64,000 nt of DNA from Comamonadaceae bacterium (GTDB lineage: Bacteria > Pseudomonadota > Gammaproteobacteria > Burkholderiales > Burkholderiaceae_C): assembly GCA_009996515.1 (NCBI GenBank), contig JAACZV010000008.1, positions 122,861-186,860 of the forward strand. Direction: 5' to 3'. Under the pieces are notes generated by a model. It saw nothing but the letters and a program-made list of their open reading frames with translations, was not told the origin of the DNA and did not search any database. The translations under genes were made by a program, and so were the position numbers. Below are positions 35,362-42,983 of this stretch, piece by piece (within the stretch, counting starts at the first letter, position 1; each line of letters opens with the position of its first letter).

Positions 35362-36726
35362 TCAGACCAGCCCGCGCAGCACCTCGATGGCCTGCTCCAC
35401 GCGCTCCACCGCATGGATGGTCAGCCCCTCGACGGCCTTCTTGGGCGCATTGGCCTTGGGCACCACGGCCACGCTGAAGCCCAGCTTGGCGGCCTCCTTC
35501 AGCCGCTCCTGGCCGCGCGGCGCGGGCCTCACCTCGCCGGCCAGGCCCACCTCGCCGAACGCGATGAAGCCGCGCGGCAGCGCCTTGCCGCGCAGCGAGC
35601 TCTGGATGGCCAGCAGCACGGCCAGGTCGGCCGCCGGCTCGCTGATGCGCACGCCGCCCACCGCGTTGACGAACACGTCCTGGTCGCCGGTGGCCACGCC
35701 CGCATGGCGGTGCAGCACGGCCAGCAGCATCGCCAGGCGATCGCGGTCCAGGCCCACGCTCAAGCGCCGCGGGCTGACGCCGCCGCTGTCCACCAGCGCC
35801 TGCAGCTCCACGAGCAGCGGCCGCGTGCCCTCCAGCGTGACCAGCACGCAGCTGCCCGGCACCGGCTCGGTGTGCGTGGACAGGAAGATCGCGCTGGGGT
35901 TGGCCACGCCCTTCAGGCCCTTCTCGGTCATCGCGAACACGCCGATCTCGTTGACGGCGCCGAAGCGGTTCTTGATGGCGCGCACGAGGCGGAAGCTGCT
36001 GTGCGTGTCGCCCTCGAAATACAGCACCGTGTCGACGATGTGCTCGAGCACGCGCGGTCCGGCGAGAGCCCCTTCCTTGGTGACATGGCCCACCAGCACC
36101 ATCGCGCAGCCGCGCGCCTTGGCCGTGCGCGTCAGCTGGGCGGCGCACTCGCGCACCTGGGCCACGGAGCCGGGTGCCGACGAGAGCTGCTCGGAGTACA
36201 GCGTCTGGATGGAGTCGATGACGCAGAAGTCCGGCTGCTCGGCCTCGATGGTGGCGAGGATCTTCTCCAGGCCGATCTCGGCCAGCACGCGCACCTTGTC
36301 GCCGGCCAGGCCGAGGCGCCGCGAGCGCATCGCGACCTGGGCGCCGCTCTCCTCGCCGGTCACGTACAGCACCTTGACGGTCTGGCTCAGCGACTCCACC
36401 GCCTGCAGCAGCAGCGTGGACTTGCCTATGCCCGGGTCGCCGCCGATCAGCACGACGCCGCCGGCCACGATGCCGCCGCCCAGCACCCGGTCCAGCTCCT
36501 CCTGGCCGGTGGGCGTGCGCTCGAAGTCGCTGGCCTCGATCTCGGACAGCGTCGCCACCGGCTGGCTCCTGGCCAGCGCCTGGTAGCGGTTCTTGCCGCC
36601 GCCCGCGGGTTCGGCGGCGCTCTCGGTCAGCGTGTTCCAGGCGTTGCAATGCGGGCATTTGCCCAGCCATTTGGGCGAGGTGCCGCCGCATTCGGTGCAG
36701 GTGTAGATGCTTTTGCTCGTGGCCAT
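35362..36726 (-). CDS. radA: DNA repair protein RadA
   Basis: A 454-residue RecA-related helicase-like ATPase that promotes branch migration in recombinational repair. Domains: an N-terminal zinc finger with two C-x-x-C pairs (CTEC and CPHC, about 10-27), a RecA-like ATPase with Walker A GGDPGIGKST at about 93-102 and Walker B V-I-D-S-I-Q-T, the RadA-specific K-N-R-F-G motif at about 253-257, and a Lon-protease-like C-terminal domain. Length is close to E. coli RadA (460). The ATG overlaps the stop of the upstream MFS gene (TGATG), showing translational coupling. Confidence 0.97.
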   Translation of the reverse strand: MATSKSIYTCTECGGTSPKWLGKCPHCNAWNTLTESAAEPAGGGKNRYQALARSQPVATLSEIEASDFERTPTGQEELDRVLGGGIVAGGVVLIGGDPGIGKSTLLLQAVESLSQTVKVLYVTGEESGAQVAMRSRRLGLAGDKVRVLAEIGLEKILATIEAEQPDFCVIDSIQTLYSEQLSSAPGSVAQVRECAAQLTRTAKARGCAMVLVGHVTKEGALAGPRVLEHIVDTVLYFEGDTHSSFRLVRAIKNRFGAVNEIGVFAMTEKGLKGVANPSAIFLSTHTEPVPGSCVLVTLEGTRPLLVELQALVDSGGVSPRRLSVGLDRDRLAMLLAVLHRHAGVATGDQDVFVNAVGGVRISEPAADLAVLLAIQSSLRGKALPRGFIAFGEVGLAGEVRPAPRGQERLKEAAKLGFSVAVVPKANAPKKAVEGLTIHAVERVEQAIEVLRGLV

Positions 36727-37901
36727 CAACGCATTGTCGAGGCCGGCCGCACCCAGCTTGTCAGCAGCAGCGCGGCGGCGAGCGCACAGCCCGCCGAGAA
36801 GCCGAACGCCACGCGTGCCGACAGGCCTTCCCACAGCCCGCCGAACAGCAGCGAGGCCGGCAGCAGCATGGCGCCCATGACCAGGTTCAGCCAGCCGTAG
36901 GCGGTGCCGCGCTGCCCGGCCGGCACGAGGTCGGCCAGCAGCGCGCGCTCCACGCCGTCGGTCGCCGCCATGAAGATGCCGTACAGGCCGAAGAGGACGT
37001 ACAGCATCGCGCCCGGCGCCGCGAACCAGCCCATGCCGATGTAGAAGAGGGCGTAGGCCAGGTAGCCGGCCACCAGCAGGCGCAGCCGGCCGACGCGGTC
37101 CGACAGCCCGCCCAGCGGCACGGAGAACAGCGCCGCCACGCCCGACACCGCGGCCCACAGCAGCGGCACCTGCGCCTCGGCCACGCCCAGCTCCTTGGCG
37201 CGCAGCAGCAGGAACATGTTGCTGGAGTTGCCCAGCGTGAACAGCGCGACGACGACGAGATAGCGCCGCAGCGGCGCCGGCAGGTCGGCCAGCGTCCAGC
37301 TGAAGCGTGGCGGCGGCGCGGCCGGCGGCGGCGCGTCGCGCACCGCCAGCGTCAGGCCCACGCAGGCCAGGCCCGGCAGCACGGCCCACAGAAAGACCTG
37401 GCCCAGCGGCACGCCGGCGCCCAGCAGCGCCCAGGCCAGCAGCGGGCCGATGACGGCGCCGGCGTTGTCCATGGCCCGGTGCAGGCCGAAGGCCAGGCCG
37501 CGCTGCCCCGGCGCGATGCTGGCCGCCAGCAGCGCGTCACGCGGCGCGGCGCGCACCGCCTTGGCGACGCGGTCGGCCAGGCGCAGCGCCAGCAGCAGCG
37601 GCCAGCCGGACACGAGGGCGATCAGCGGCCGCGCCAGCCCCGCCATGCCGTAGCCGGCGACGACCCAGGGTTTGCTGCGCCCGCTGCGGTCCGCCATGAC
37701 ACCGGCCCACAGCTTGAGCAGGCTGGCCAGCGCCTCGGCCAGGCCCTCGATCAGCCCCAGCACGCGCGGGCCGGCCATCAGCACGCCGCTCAGGTACAGC
37801 GGCACCAGCGGGTAGACCAGCTCGCTGGCGCTGTCGTTCACCAGGCTGACCAGACCCAGCAGCCAGACGCTGCGCGGCAGCGAGAAAAGAGCCCGGAACA
37901 T
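36726..37901 (-). CDS. Major facilitator superfamily transporter
   Basis: A 391-residue inner-membrane protein with 12 helices. MFS signs include the loop 2-3 motif (G-V-M-A-D-R-S-G-R-S-K-P-W) and its second-half counterpart (G-G-L-S-D-R-V-G-R-L-R-L). A charged D-R-V-A-K-A-V-R-A-A-P-R-D-A-L-L segment at about 107-122 resembles the multidrug-exporter-like MFS branch. Substrate unknown. The start MFRALF at 37901 follows a frame that could extend 35 codons further, but the hydrophobic pattern starts here. It is upstream of and coupled to radA, and divergent from the LysE-type gene 58 bases away. Confidence 0.88.
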   Translation of the reverse strand: MFRALFSLPRSVWLLGLVSLVNDSASELVYPLVPLYLSGVLMAGPRVLGLIEGLAEALASLLKLWAGVMADRSGRSKPWVVAGYGMAGLARPLIALVSGWPLLLALRLADRVAKAVRAAPRDALLAASIAPGQRGLAFGLHRAMDNAGAVIGPLLAWALLGAGVPLGQVFLWAVLPGLACVGLTLAVRDAPPPAAPPPRFSWTLADLPAPLRRYLVVVALFTLGNSSNMFLLLRAKELGVAEAQVPLLWAAVSGVAALFSVPLGGLSDRVGRLRLLVAGYLAYALFYIGMGWFAAPGAMLYVLFGLYGIFMAATDGVERALLADLVPAGQRGTAYGWLNLVMGAMLLPASLLFGGLWEGLSARVAFGFSAGCALAAALLLTSWVRPASTMR

Positions 37902-37959
37902 CGGGTCAATGTAGCCGCGTGGGACACTCCGCCGCCTGCGTTGTCGAGCCGGAGCGGTT

Positions 37960-38589
37960 ATGGATTTCTCGGTGTGGTTGGCGTTCTTTGCGGCGTCCTG
38001 GGCCATCAGCCTGTCGCCCGGCGCCGGCGCTGTCGCGGCGATGAGTGCCGGCCTCAGCCATGGGTTCCGGCGCGGCTATTTCATGACCTTCGGCCTGATC
38101 CTGGGCATCGTCACGCAGGTGGTGCTGGTGGGCGCCGGCCTGGGCGCGCTGATCGCGGCCTCGTCGCTGGGCTTTGCGCTGGTGAAGTGGGCGGGCGTGG
38201 CCTACCTGGTCTACCTGGGCGTGCAGCAGTGGCGCACGCCGGCCCGGCCGCTGGCGGCGGCGGACGACGGCGCCGCGCAGGTGACGCGCCGCCAGCTGGT
38301 GCTGCGCGGCTGGGGCATCAACGCCGTGAACCCCAAGGGCACGGTGTTCCTGCTGGCCATCGTGCCGCAGTTCCTGGACCTGCACGCGCCGCTGGCACGG
38401 CAATACCTGGTCATCGGCGGCACGCTGGCCTTCACGGACCTGGTCGTCATGGCCGGCTACACGGCGCTGGCCGCGCGCGTGCTGGCGGCGCTGCGCAGCG
38501 AGCGCCACATCCGCGCCCTGAACCGCGGGTTCGGCACGCTATTCGTCGCGGCGGGGATGTTGCTGGCGACGTTCAAGCGGGCGGCCTGA
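37960..38589 (+). CDS. LysE/RhtB-family amino-acid exporter
   Basis: A 209-residue inner-membrane exporter with six hydrophobic segments. Family marks are S-L-S-P-G-A-G-A-V-A-A-M near the start, then G-F-R-R-G at the end of loop 1, A-Y-L-V-Y-L-G-V-Q-Q-W-R at about 75-87, and N-A-V-N-P-K-G at about 120-126. LysE/RhtB members export homoserine, threonine, lysine or other amino acids; the exact substrate cannot be read. It is divergent from the MFS gene and followed 89 bases later by a small secreted protein gene, the gap containing a GCTGCC/GGCAGC hairpin. Confidence 0.9.
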   Translation: MDFSVWLAFFAASWAISLSPGAGAVAAMSAGLSHGFRRGYFMTFGLILGIVTQVVLVGAGLGALIAASSLGFALVKWAGVAYLVYLGVQQWRTPARPLAAADDGAAQVTRRQLVLRGWGINAVNPKGTVFLLAIVPQFLDLHAPLARQYLVIGGTLAFTDLVVMAGYTALAARVLAALRSERHIRALNRGFGTLFVAAGMLLATFKRAA

Positions 38590-38678
38590 CGCGCACGCCG
38601 GGGCCTGTATCCTCTCCGCGCCGCTGCCCGCGGCGGCAGCTGAGCTGCGACCCCAACCTCCCTAACGGACGTCAACCG

Positions 38679-39074
38679 ATGATGAAAGAAATCCTGGCCG
38701 GCCTCGCCGGCTGCGCCCTGGCCCTGTCGGCTGCCGCGAAAGACCAGGCCTGCGTGATCCAGGGCGAGTTCGTCGAGAACGGCACGCGCGAGGTCGTCAA
38801 CAACTGCCTGGCCAACAAGGGCATGAAGGAGGCGGATTTCGGCACGGCCTGCCGGGACCTGCTGGAGGCCTACCGGGATGGCCGTAGCGCGCCGTCTGCG
38901 AGCAAGATCTCCATGAAGCCGGCCGGCAGCTGCCCGGCCGCCCACAAGGCCGTGTGTGAAGGCGCCTTCGGGCACAAGGTGAGCTGGCAGTTCGCGCAGG
39001 ACGACAGCTGGCTCAAGAGCAGCCAGGCCAGGCAGGCCTGCGAGGCGGAAGGCGGTCGCTGGACGCAGCGCTAG
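38679..39074 (+). CDS. Small cysteine-rich secreted protein
   Basis: A 131-residue protein with a signal peptide (MMKEILAGLAGCALALSAAA) and a mature part of about 111 residues carrying six cysteines (in QACVI, NNCLAN, TACRD, GSCPAA, AVCEG and QACEAEG), enough for three disulphides. It begins with a C-V-I-Q-G-E-F-V-E-N-G segment. Not recognised; the cysteine pattern suggests a compact periplasmic or secreted fold. Two ATGs are adjacent (38679, 38682). Its TAG stop abuts the TAG of the convergent gene within a 14-base palindrome. Confidence 0.75.
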   Translation: MMKEILAGLAGCALALSAAAKDQACVIQGEFVENGTREVVNNCLANKGMKEADFGTACRDLLEAYRDGRSAPSASKISMKPAGSCPAAHKAVCEGAFGHKVSWQFAQDDSWLKSSQARQACEAEGGRWTQR

Positions 39075-39081
39075 CTAGCGC
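39068..39081. other. 14-base palindrome holding two back-to-back stop codons
   Basis: GCGCTAGCTAGCGC is a perfect palindrome. Its centre contains the TAG stop of the rightward gene (39072-39074) directly against the TAG stop of the leftward gene (39077-39075). The arms are too short and lack T tracts for a strong terminator. Confidence 0.6.
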
Positions 39082-39674
39082 CTGACGTAGCGCGTCGCCG
39101 TCAGCCGGTCCGACACCGCGCAGGCCTTGTTGTCCACATAGCCGCGGCCGCGCAGCTCGGTGCGGATCTCGGCGTCGGACGGGAAGGCGCCCGGGCCTTT
39201 CTGGTGCACCACCCAGACGGTCTTGCAGAGCATCTGGGCGTGGAAGTCGGCCATGCGCTCCAGCTCGCCCGGCTTGCTGATGACGGCCACCAGCATGCGC
39301 GCGGCCTTGACGTTGCCGGTCAGACCCTGCGCCAGCGCCTCGGCCAGCGCCGGGTCCAGCGTGCCCACGGTGGGGCCGATCAGCAGCGCCGGGTTCTCGG
39401 CGCTGACGCCCAGCTTGGCGGCCAGCGTGGGCGGCGGCGTCTGCAGCTTCTTCAGCCATTTGCCGCCTTCCTGGCTGCCCAGCGCCAGCGCGACGGCCTC
39501 CTCGCCGGCGTCGAAGCACAGCGCCTCGCCGTCCAGGCGCAGGTTGCGCAGCGTGGCGATCTCCCATTTGCGCTTGAGGGCGCCGCGCAGCACGATGCTG
39601 GTCGATTCGAGCAGGGCGGTGACTTCTTCGTTCTCATTGCCCACGCGGGCGGTGCAGCTGGCTTCGCGTCCCAT
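39075..39674 (-). CDS. Conserved protein of unknown function (199 aa)
   Basis: A soluble 199-residue protein without signal or membrane helix. The N-terminal part has a strand-rich stretch with S-T-S-I-V-L-R-G-A-L-K-R-K-W-E-I-A. The C-terminal part (about 145-199) contains K-T-V-W-V-V-H-Q-K-G-P-G-A-F-P and a G-Y-V-D-N-K-A-C-A-V-S end, faintly like DUF3052-type proteins, but I would not assign the family on that. No catalytic motif is evident. It lies 19 bases downstream of the rhombosortase-like gene on the same strand. Confidence 0.75.
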   Translation of the reverse strand: MGREASCTARVGNENEEVTALLESTSIVLRGALKRKWEIATLRNLRLDGEALCFDAGEEAVALALGSQEGGKWLKKLQTPPPTLAAKLGVSAENPALLIGPTVGTLDPALAEALAQGLTGNVKAARMLVAVISKPGELERMADFHAQMLCKTVWVVHQKGPGAFPSDAEIRTELRGRGYVDNKACAVSDRLTATRYVRR

Positions 39675-39693
39675 GCCGGGTCCTCTGGTGTTT

Positions 39694-40251
39694 TCACAAG
39701 CGGCGCATTGTCAGCCGCCAGGCCAGCGCGCCGGCGATGGCGCCCGTCAGGTGCGCGAGGGGCGCGACCGGGAAGTCGAAGCCGGGCACGCTGCGCAGCG
39801 CCGCACCTAACGGGGCTTCGAGCGCCAGCTTGGCCGTGAGGCCCAGCGCCAGCGCCACGCCCACGCCGCGCTCGCGGCCGCCGCGCGCGAGCAGCGTCAG
39901 CGCCGCGATGGCCGCCAGCGCATGCAGCTCGCCCGACAGGCCGGCGTAACGCTGCAGCTCCGGGCGCAGCAGCAGGCCCAGCTGCGTCAACGGCAGGGCG
40001 ATCAGCGCGGCTCCCGCCTCGCGCGGGCCCAAGGCGGCGCGCCAGCCCAGCAGCGCCAGCACGGCGCAGCCGGCGAGGTTGGCCGCCAGGTGGCGCGGCG
40101 TCCAGTGCACGAAGGCGGCAGTGACGGCGCGCCAGGGCTGGTCAGCGGCGAGGGCGGGCTGCCAGTCCAGCGCCTCGCGCGGCAGCGGCCAGGCCAGCAG
40201 GGACAGCGCGGCCAGCGCCGCGCACAGCATCAGCCAAACACGGCCTGCCAT
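39694..40251 (-). CDS. rrtA: Rhomboid-family protease, probable rhombosortase
   Basis: A 185-residue inner-membrane protein with about six helices. Features match the short rhombosortase branch of rhomboid proteases: W-T-P-R-H-L-A-A-N-L-A-G-C at about 49-61, the catalytic serine loop G-L-S-G-E-L-H-A at about 104-111, and a late histidine in A-H-L-T-G-A-I-A-G at about 166-174. Rhombosortases cleave GlyGly-CTERM sorting signals on exported proteins. No protein with such a C-terminus is encoded in this window, so substrates must lie elsewhere. Its start overlaps the last 22 bases of glnE, so the two are coupled. Confidence 0.68.
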   Translation of the reverse strand: MAGRVWLMLCAALAALSLLAWPLPREALDWQPALAADQPWRAVTAAFVHWTPRHLAANLAGCAVLALLGWRAALGPREAGAALIALPLTQLGLLLRPELQRYAGLSGELHALAAIAALTLLARGGRERGVGVALALGLTAKLALEAPLGAALRSVPGFDFPVAPLAHLTGAIAGALAWRLTMRRL

Positions 40252-42947
40252 AGCGCCCGCACGGCGTCCCGGTGCGCGGCCAGCGGCGCGGCGGCCTGGG
40301 CGTCCAGCGCGGTGGACTGCTCGTCCAGCCTGGCCTTGTGCTGCACGCGGCGCAGCTCGCGGTAGGCATTGGCCGCCGCCGTGCCCACGCCGGCCGGCAG
40401 CAGGCCCGCGGCCTCGCAGCGCTGCAGCAGCGCGATATTGCCCAGGTTGTCCAGCAGCCCGGGGTGCGCCGCCGCATGGGCCAGCACCAGGTATTGCAGC
40501 GCGAACTCGGCGTCCATCATGCCGCCCTCGCTGTGCTTGACGTCGAACAGCTCACCCTTCACGGGCCGGGCCGCGCGCACCTTCTCGCGCATGGCCTGCA
40601 CCTCGCGCTTGAGCGCCTGGGCGTCGCGCGGCGCCGTCAAGACCTGACGCCGCACGCCCTCGCAGCGCTCCGCCAGTGCCGCGTCGCCGGCGCAGAAGCG
40701 CGCCCGCGTGATGGCCTGGTGCTCCCAGGTCCAGGCGGTGTTGCTGCCGCGGCCGGTCTGGTAGGCCTCGAAATGCGCCAGCGACGTGACCAGCAGCCCC
40801 GAGTTGCCGTTGGGCCGCAGCGCGGTGTCGATGTCGAACAGCTCGCCGGCCGAGGTGCGCAGCGTCAGCCAGGTGATGAGGCGGCGCACGAAGGCACCGT
40901 AGATCTCGGTCGCGTTCTCGTCCTCGTCGTCGAAGACGAACACCACGTCCAGGTCGCCGCCATAGCCCAGCTCCTTGCCGCCCAGCTTGCCGTAGGCGAT
41001 GACGGCCAGGCGCGGCTGCTCGCGGTGGGCCTTGCCGAAGCGGGCCCAGGCCCACTGGATGGTGATCTGCAGCACCGCGTCGGCCAGCGAGGACAGGTCG
41101 TCGGCCACCTGCTCCACGGTGATGCGGCCCTCCACGTCGCGCACCAGCGTGCGGAACACCTCGGCATGGTGGGCGCGGCGCAGCGTGTCCAGCAGCGCCT
41201 CCTCGTCGGCCTCGCCGCCGCGGGCCCAGCCGCGCTCGCGGTCCAGCAGGTCGGCCAGAAAGGCCTGGCGGTCGAAGCGGGCCGTCAGCAGCAGCGGGTC
41301 GGCCAGCTCGTCGATGACGCCCGGGTGCTGCATCAGATAGCGCATGGGCCAGCGCGCCAGGCCCAGCAGGCGCAGCAGGCGCTGCTGCACGGCGGGACGC
41401 TCGACCAGCAGCGCCAGATAGCTCTCGCGGCGCAGCAGCGGGCCCACCCAGTCGACGAAGCGCAGCGCCGCGTCCAGCGAGCATTCCCCGGCCGTGACGG
41501 CCTGGGCGGCGCGGTGGAACAGCTTGGCCAGGCGCTGGCGCGACTCCTCGCGCAGCCCCTGTACGCGCGGCGTGTCGGCCAGCGCGCGCACGGCCGTCGC
41601 CAGCGCGTCGGGCAGGCGCTGCAGAAAGTCCTCGCCGTCCACGGTGGGCGGGGGGCCGCCGCACTGGCCGCTGGTGCAGCCGCCGGCCTGCGGTGCGCCA
41701 TGCAGCAGCGCGTCGAACTCGGTCGCCACCAGCTCGCGCACCTCGCCCAACTGCTCGAAGAGTTCACAGGTCTCGCGCGAGCACTTCAGGCCCAGCGACG
41801 CGGCGATCCAGGCCAGGTCGGCGTCGGCCTGCGGCAGGCAATGCGTCTGCTGGTCGTCCAGGAACTGGATGCGGTGCTCGACGCGACGCAGGAACACATA
41901 GGCCTCGGCCAGGCGCTGCGCGGTGTCGGCCTTCATCAGCCCGCGCGTGGCCAGCCGGTCCAGCGCCTTGACGGTGGAGCGGGTGCGGATCTCGGGGAAC
42001 TGGCCGCCGCGCACCACCTGCAGCAGCTGCACGATGAACTCGATCTCGCGTATGCCGCCGCGCGACAGCTTGACGTCGTTGGCGCGCTCGGGCCGGCCGG
42101 CGGCGCGCGCCTTGGCCTCGCTGCGGATCTTGCCGTGCAGCTGGCGCAGGCCCTCGAAGACGCCGTAGTCCAGGTAGCGGCGGTAGACGAAGGGCGTGAC
42201 CAGGCTGCGCAGCGCCAGCGTGCGTGGGTCGTCCGGCGCACCGGGGCCGGACAGCGGCGCGACGACGCGGCTCTTCAGCCAGGCGAAGCGCTCCCACTCG
42301 CGGCCCTGCACGAAGAAATACTCCTCCAGCATGGACAGGCTGACCACCGGCGGGCCGCTCTTGCCGTTGGGGCGCAGCGCCAGGTCGACGCGGAACACCT
42401 GGCCATCGTCGGTCACGTCGCCGATCAGCGCGTACAGGCGCTTGGCCACGTTGGCGAAGTATTCGTGCGCGGTGATGGGCCGCGGGCCCTGGGTGGCGCC
42501 GTCGTCCTCGTAGACGTAGATCAGGTCGATGTCGGACGATACGTTGAGCTCGCGCGCGCCCAGCTTGCCCATGCCCAGCACCCAGAAGGCGATGTCGCCG
42601 CCGTCGGCGCTGCGCGGCGCGCCGTGGATCTCGTCCAGCTCGGCGCGGGCCGCGGCCAGCGCGCGGTCCAGCGTGACCTCGGCCAGGTGGGTCATGGCCA
42701 GCGTGACGTCGTCCACGCTGGCGCCCTGCTCGATGTCCAGCACCGCCAGGCGCTCCAGCACCAGGTGGCGGGCCACGCGCAGCGCCGAGGCCAGCGGCCG
42801 GCCGGCCACCAGCGTGTCGATCAGCGCGGCGATGACGGCCCGGTCCGGCAGCCCGGGGGGCAGCAGCGCCAGTTCGGCGGCGTAGCGGCGGCGCACGCGC
42901 TGGACGTAGCGGCTGTGCTCGGCAAAAACGGGAAACAGTGTGCTCAT
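40230..42947 (-). CDS. glnE: Bifunctional glutamine synthetase adenylyltransferase / adenylyl-removing enzyme
   Basis: A 905-residue cytoplasmic enzyme that adenylylates glutamine synthetase when nitrogen is plentiful and removes the adenylyl group when it is scarce, under PII control. Both nucleotidyltransferase domains carry the G-S-x-D-x-D type metal motif: SSDIDLIYVYEDDG at about 137-150 in the N-terminal (removal) domain and GGDLDVVFVFDDEDEN at about 663-678 in the C-terminal (addition) domain. Helical regulatory regions follow each. Length fits the family (E. coli 946). It is divergent from yhdP with only 36 bases between starts. Confidence 0.97.
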   Translation of the reverse strand: MSTLFPVFAEHSRYVQRVRRRYAAELALLPPGLPDRAVIAALIDTLVAGRPLASALRVARHLVLERLAVLDIEQGASVDDVTLAMTHLAEVTLDRALAAARAELDEIHGAPRSADGGDIAFWVLGMGKLGARELNVSSDIDLIYVYEDDGATQGPRPITAHEYFANVAKRLYALIGDVTDDGQVFRVDLALRPNGKSGPPVVSLSMLEEYFFVQGREWERFAWLKSRVVAPLSGPGAPDDPRTLALRSLVTPFVYRRYLDYGVFEGLRQLHGKIRSEAKARAAGRPERANDVKLSRGGIREIEFIVQLLQVVRGGQFPEIRTRSTVKALDRLATRGLMKADTAQRLAEAYVFLRRVEHRIQFLDDQQTHCLPQADADLAWIAASLGLKCSRETCELFEQLGEVRELVATEFDALLHGAPQAGGCTSGQCGGPPPTVDGEDFLQRLPDALATAVRALADTPRVQGLREESRQRLAKLFHRAAQAVTAGECSLDAALRFVDWVGPLLRRESYLALLVERPAVQQRLLRLLGLARWPMRYLMQHPGVIDELADPLLLTARFDRQAFLADLLDRERGWARGGEADEEALLDTLRRAHHAEVFRTLVRDVEGRITVEQVADDLSSLADAVLQITIQWAWARFGKAHREQPRLAVIAYGKLGGKELGYGGDLDVVFVFDDEDENATEIYGAFVRRLITWLTLRTSAGELFDIDTALRPNGNSGLLVTSLAHFEAYQTGRGSNTAWTWEHQAITRARFCAGDAALAERCEGVRRQVLTAPRDAQALKREVQAMREKVRAARPVKGELFDVKHSEGGMMDAEFALQYLVLAHAAAHPGLLDNLGNIALLQRCEAAGLLPAGVGTAAANAYRELRRVQHKARLDEQSTALDAQAAAPLAAHRDAVRALWQAVFG

Positions 42948-42983
42948 GACCCTGTGCTAGATTGCCTGCCGGCCGATTTCCAC

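Noticed and set aside
40272..42983. Very long open plus-strand frame through the complement of glnE, continuous with yhdP
   Set aside because: It is antisense to glnE, has the Gln/Arg/Ala/His-rich composition expected from the complement of high-GC coding sequence, and shows no domain. Only the part from about 42984 is yhdP.
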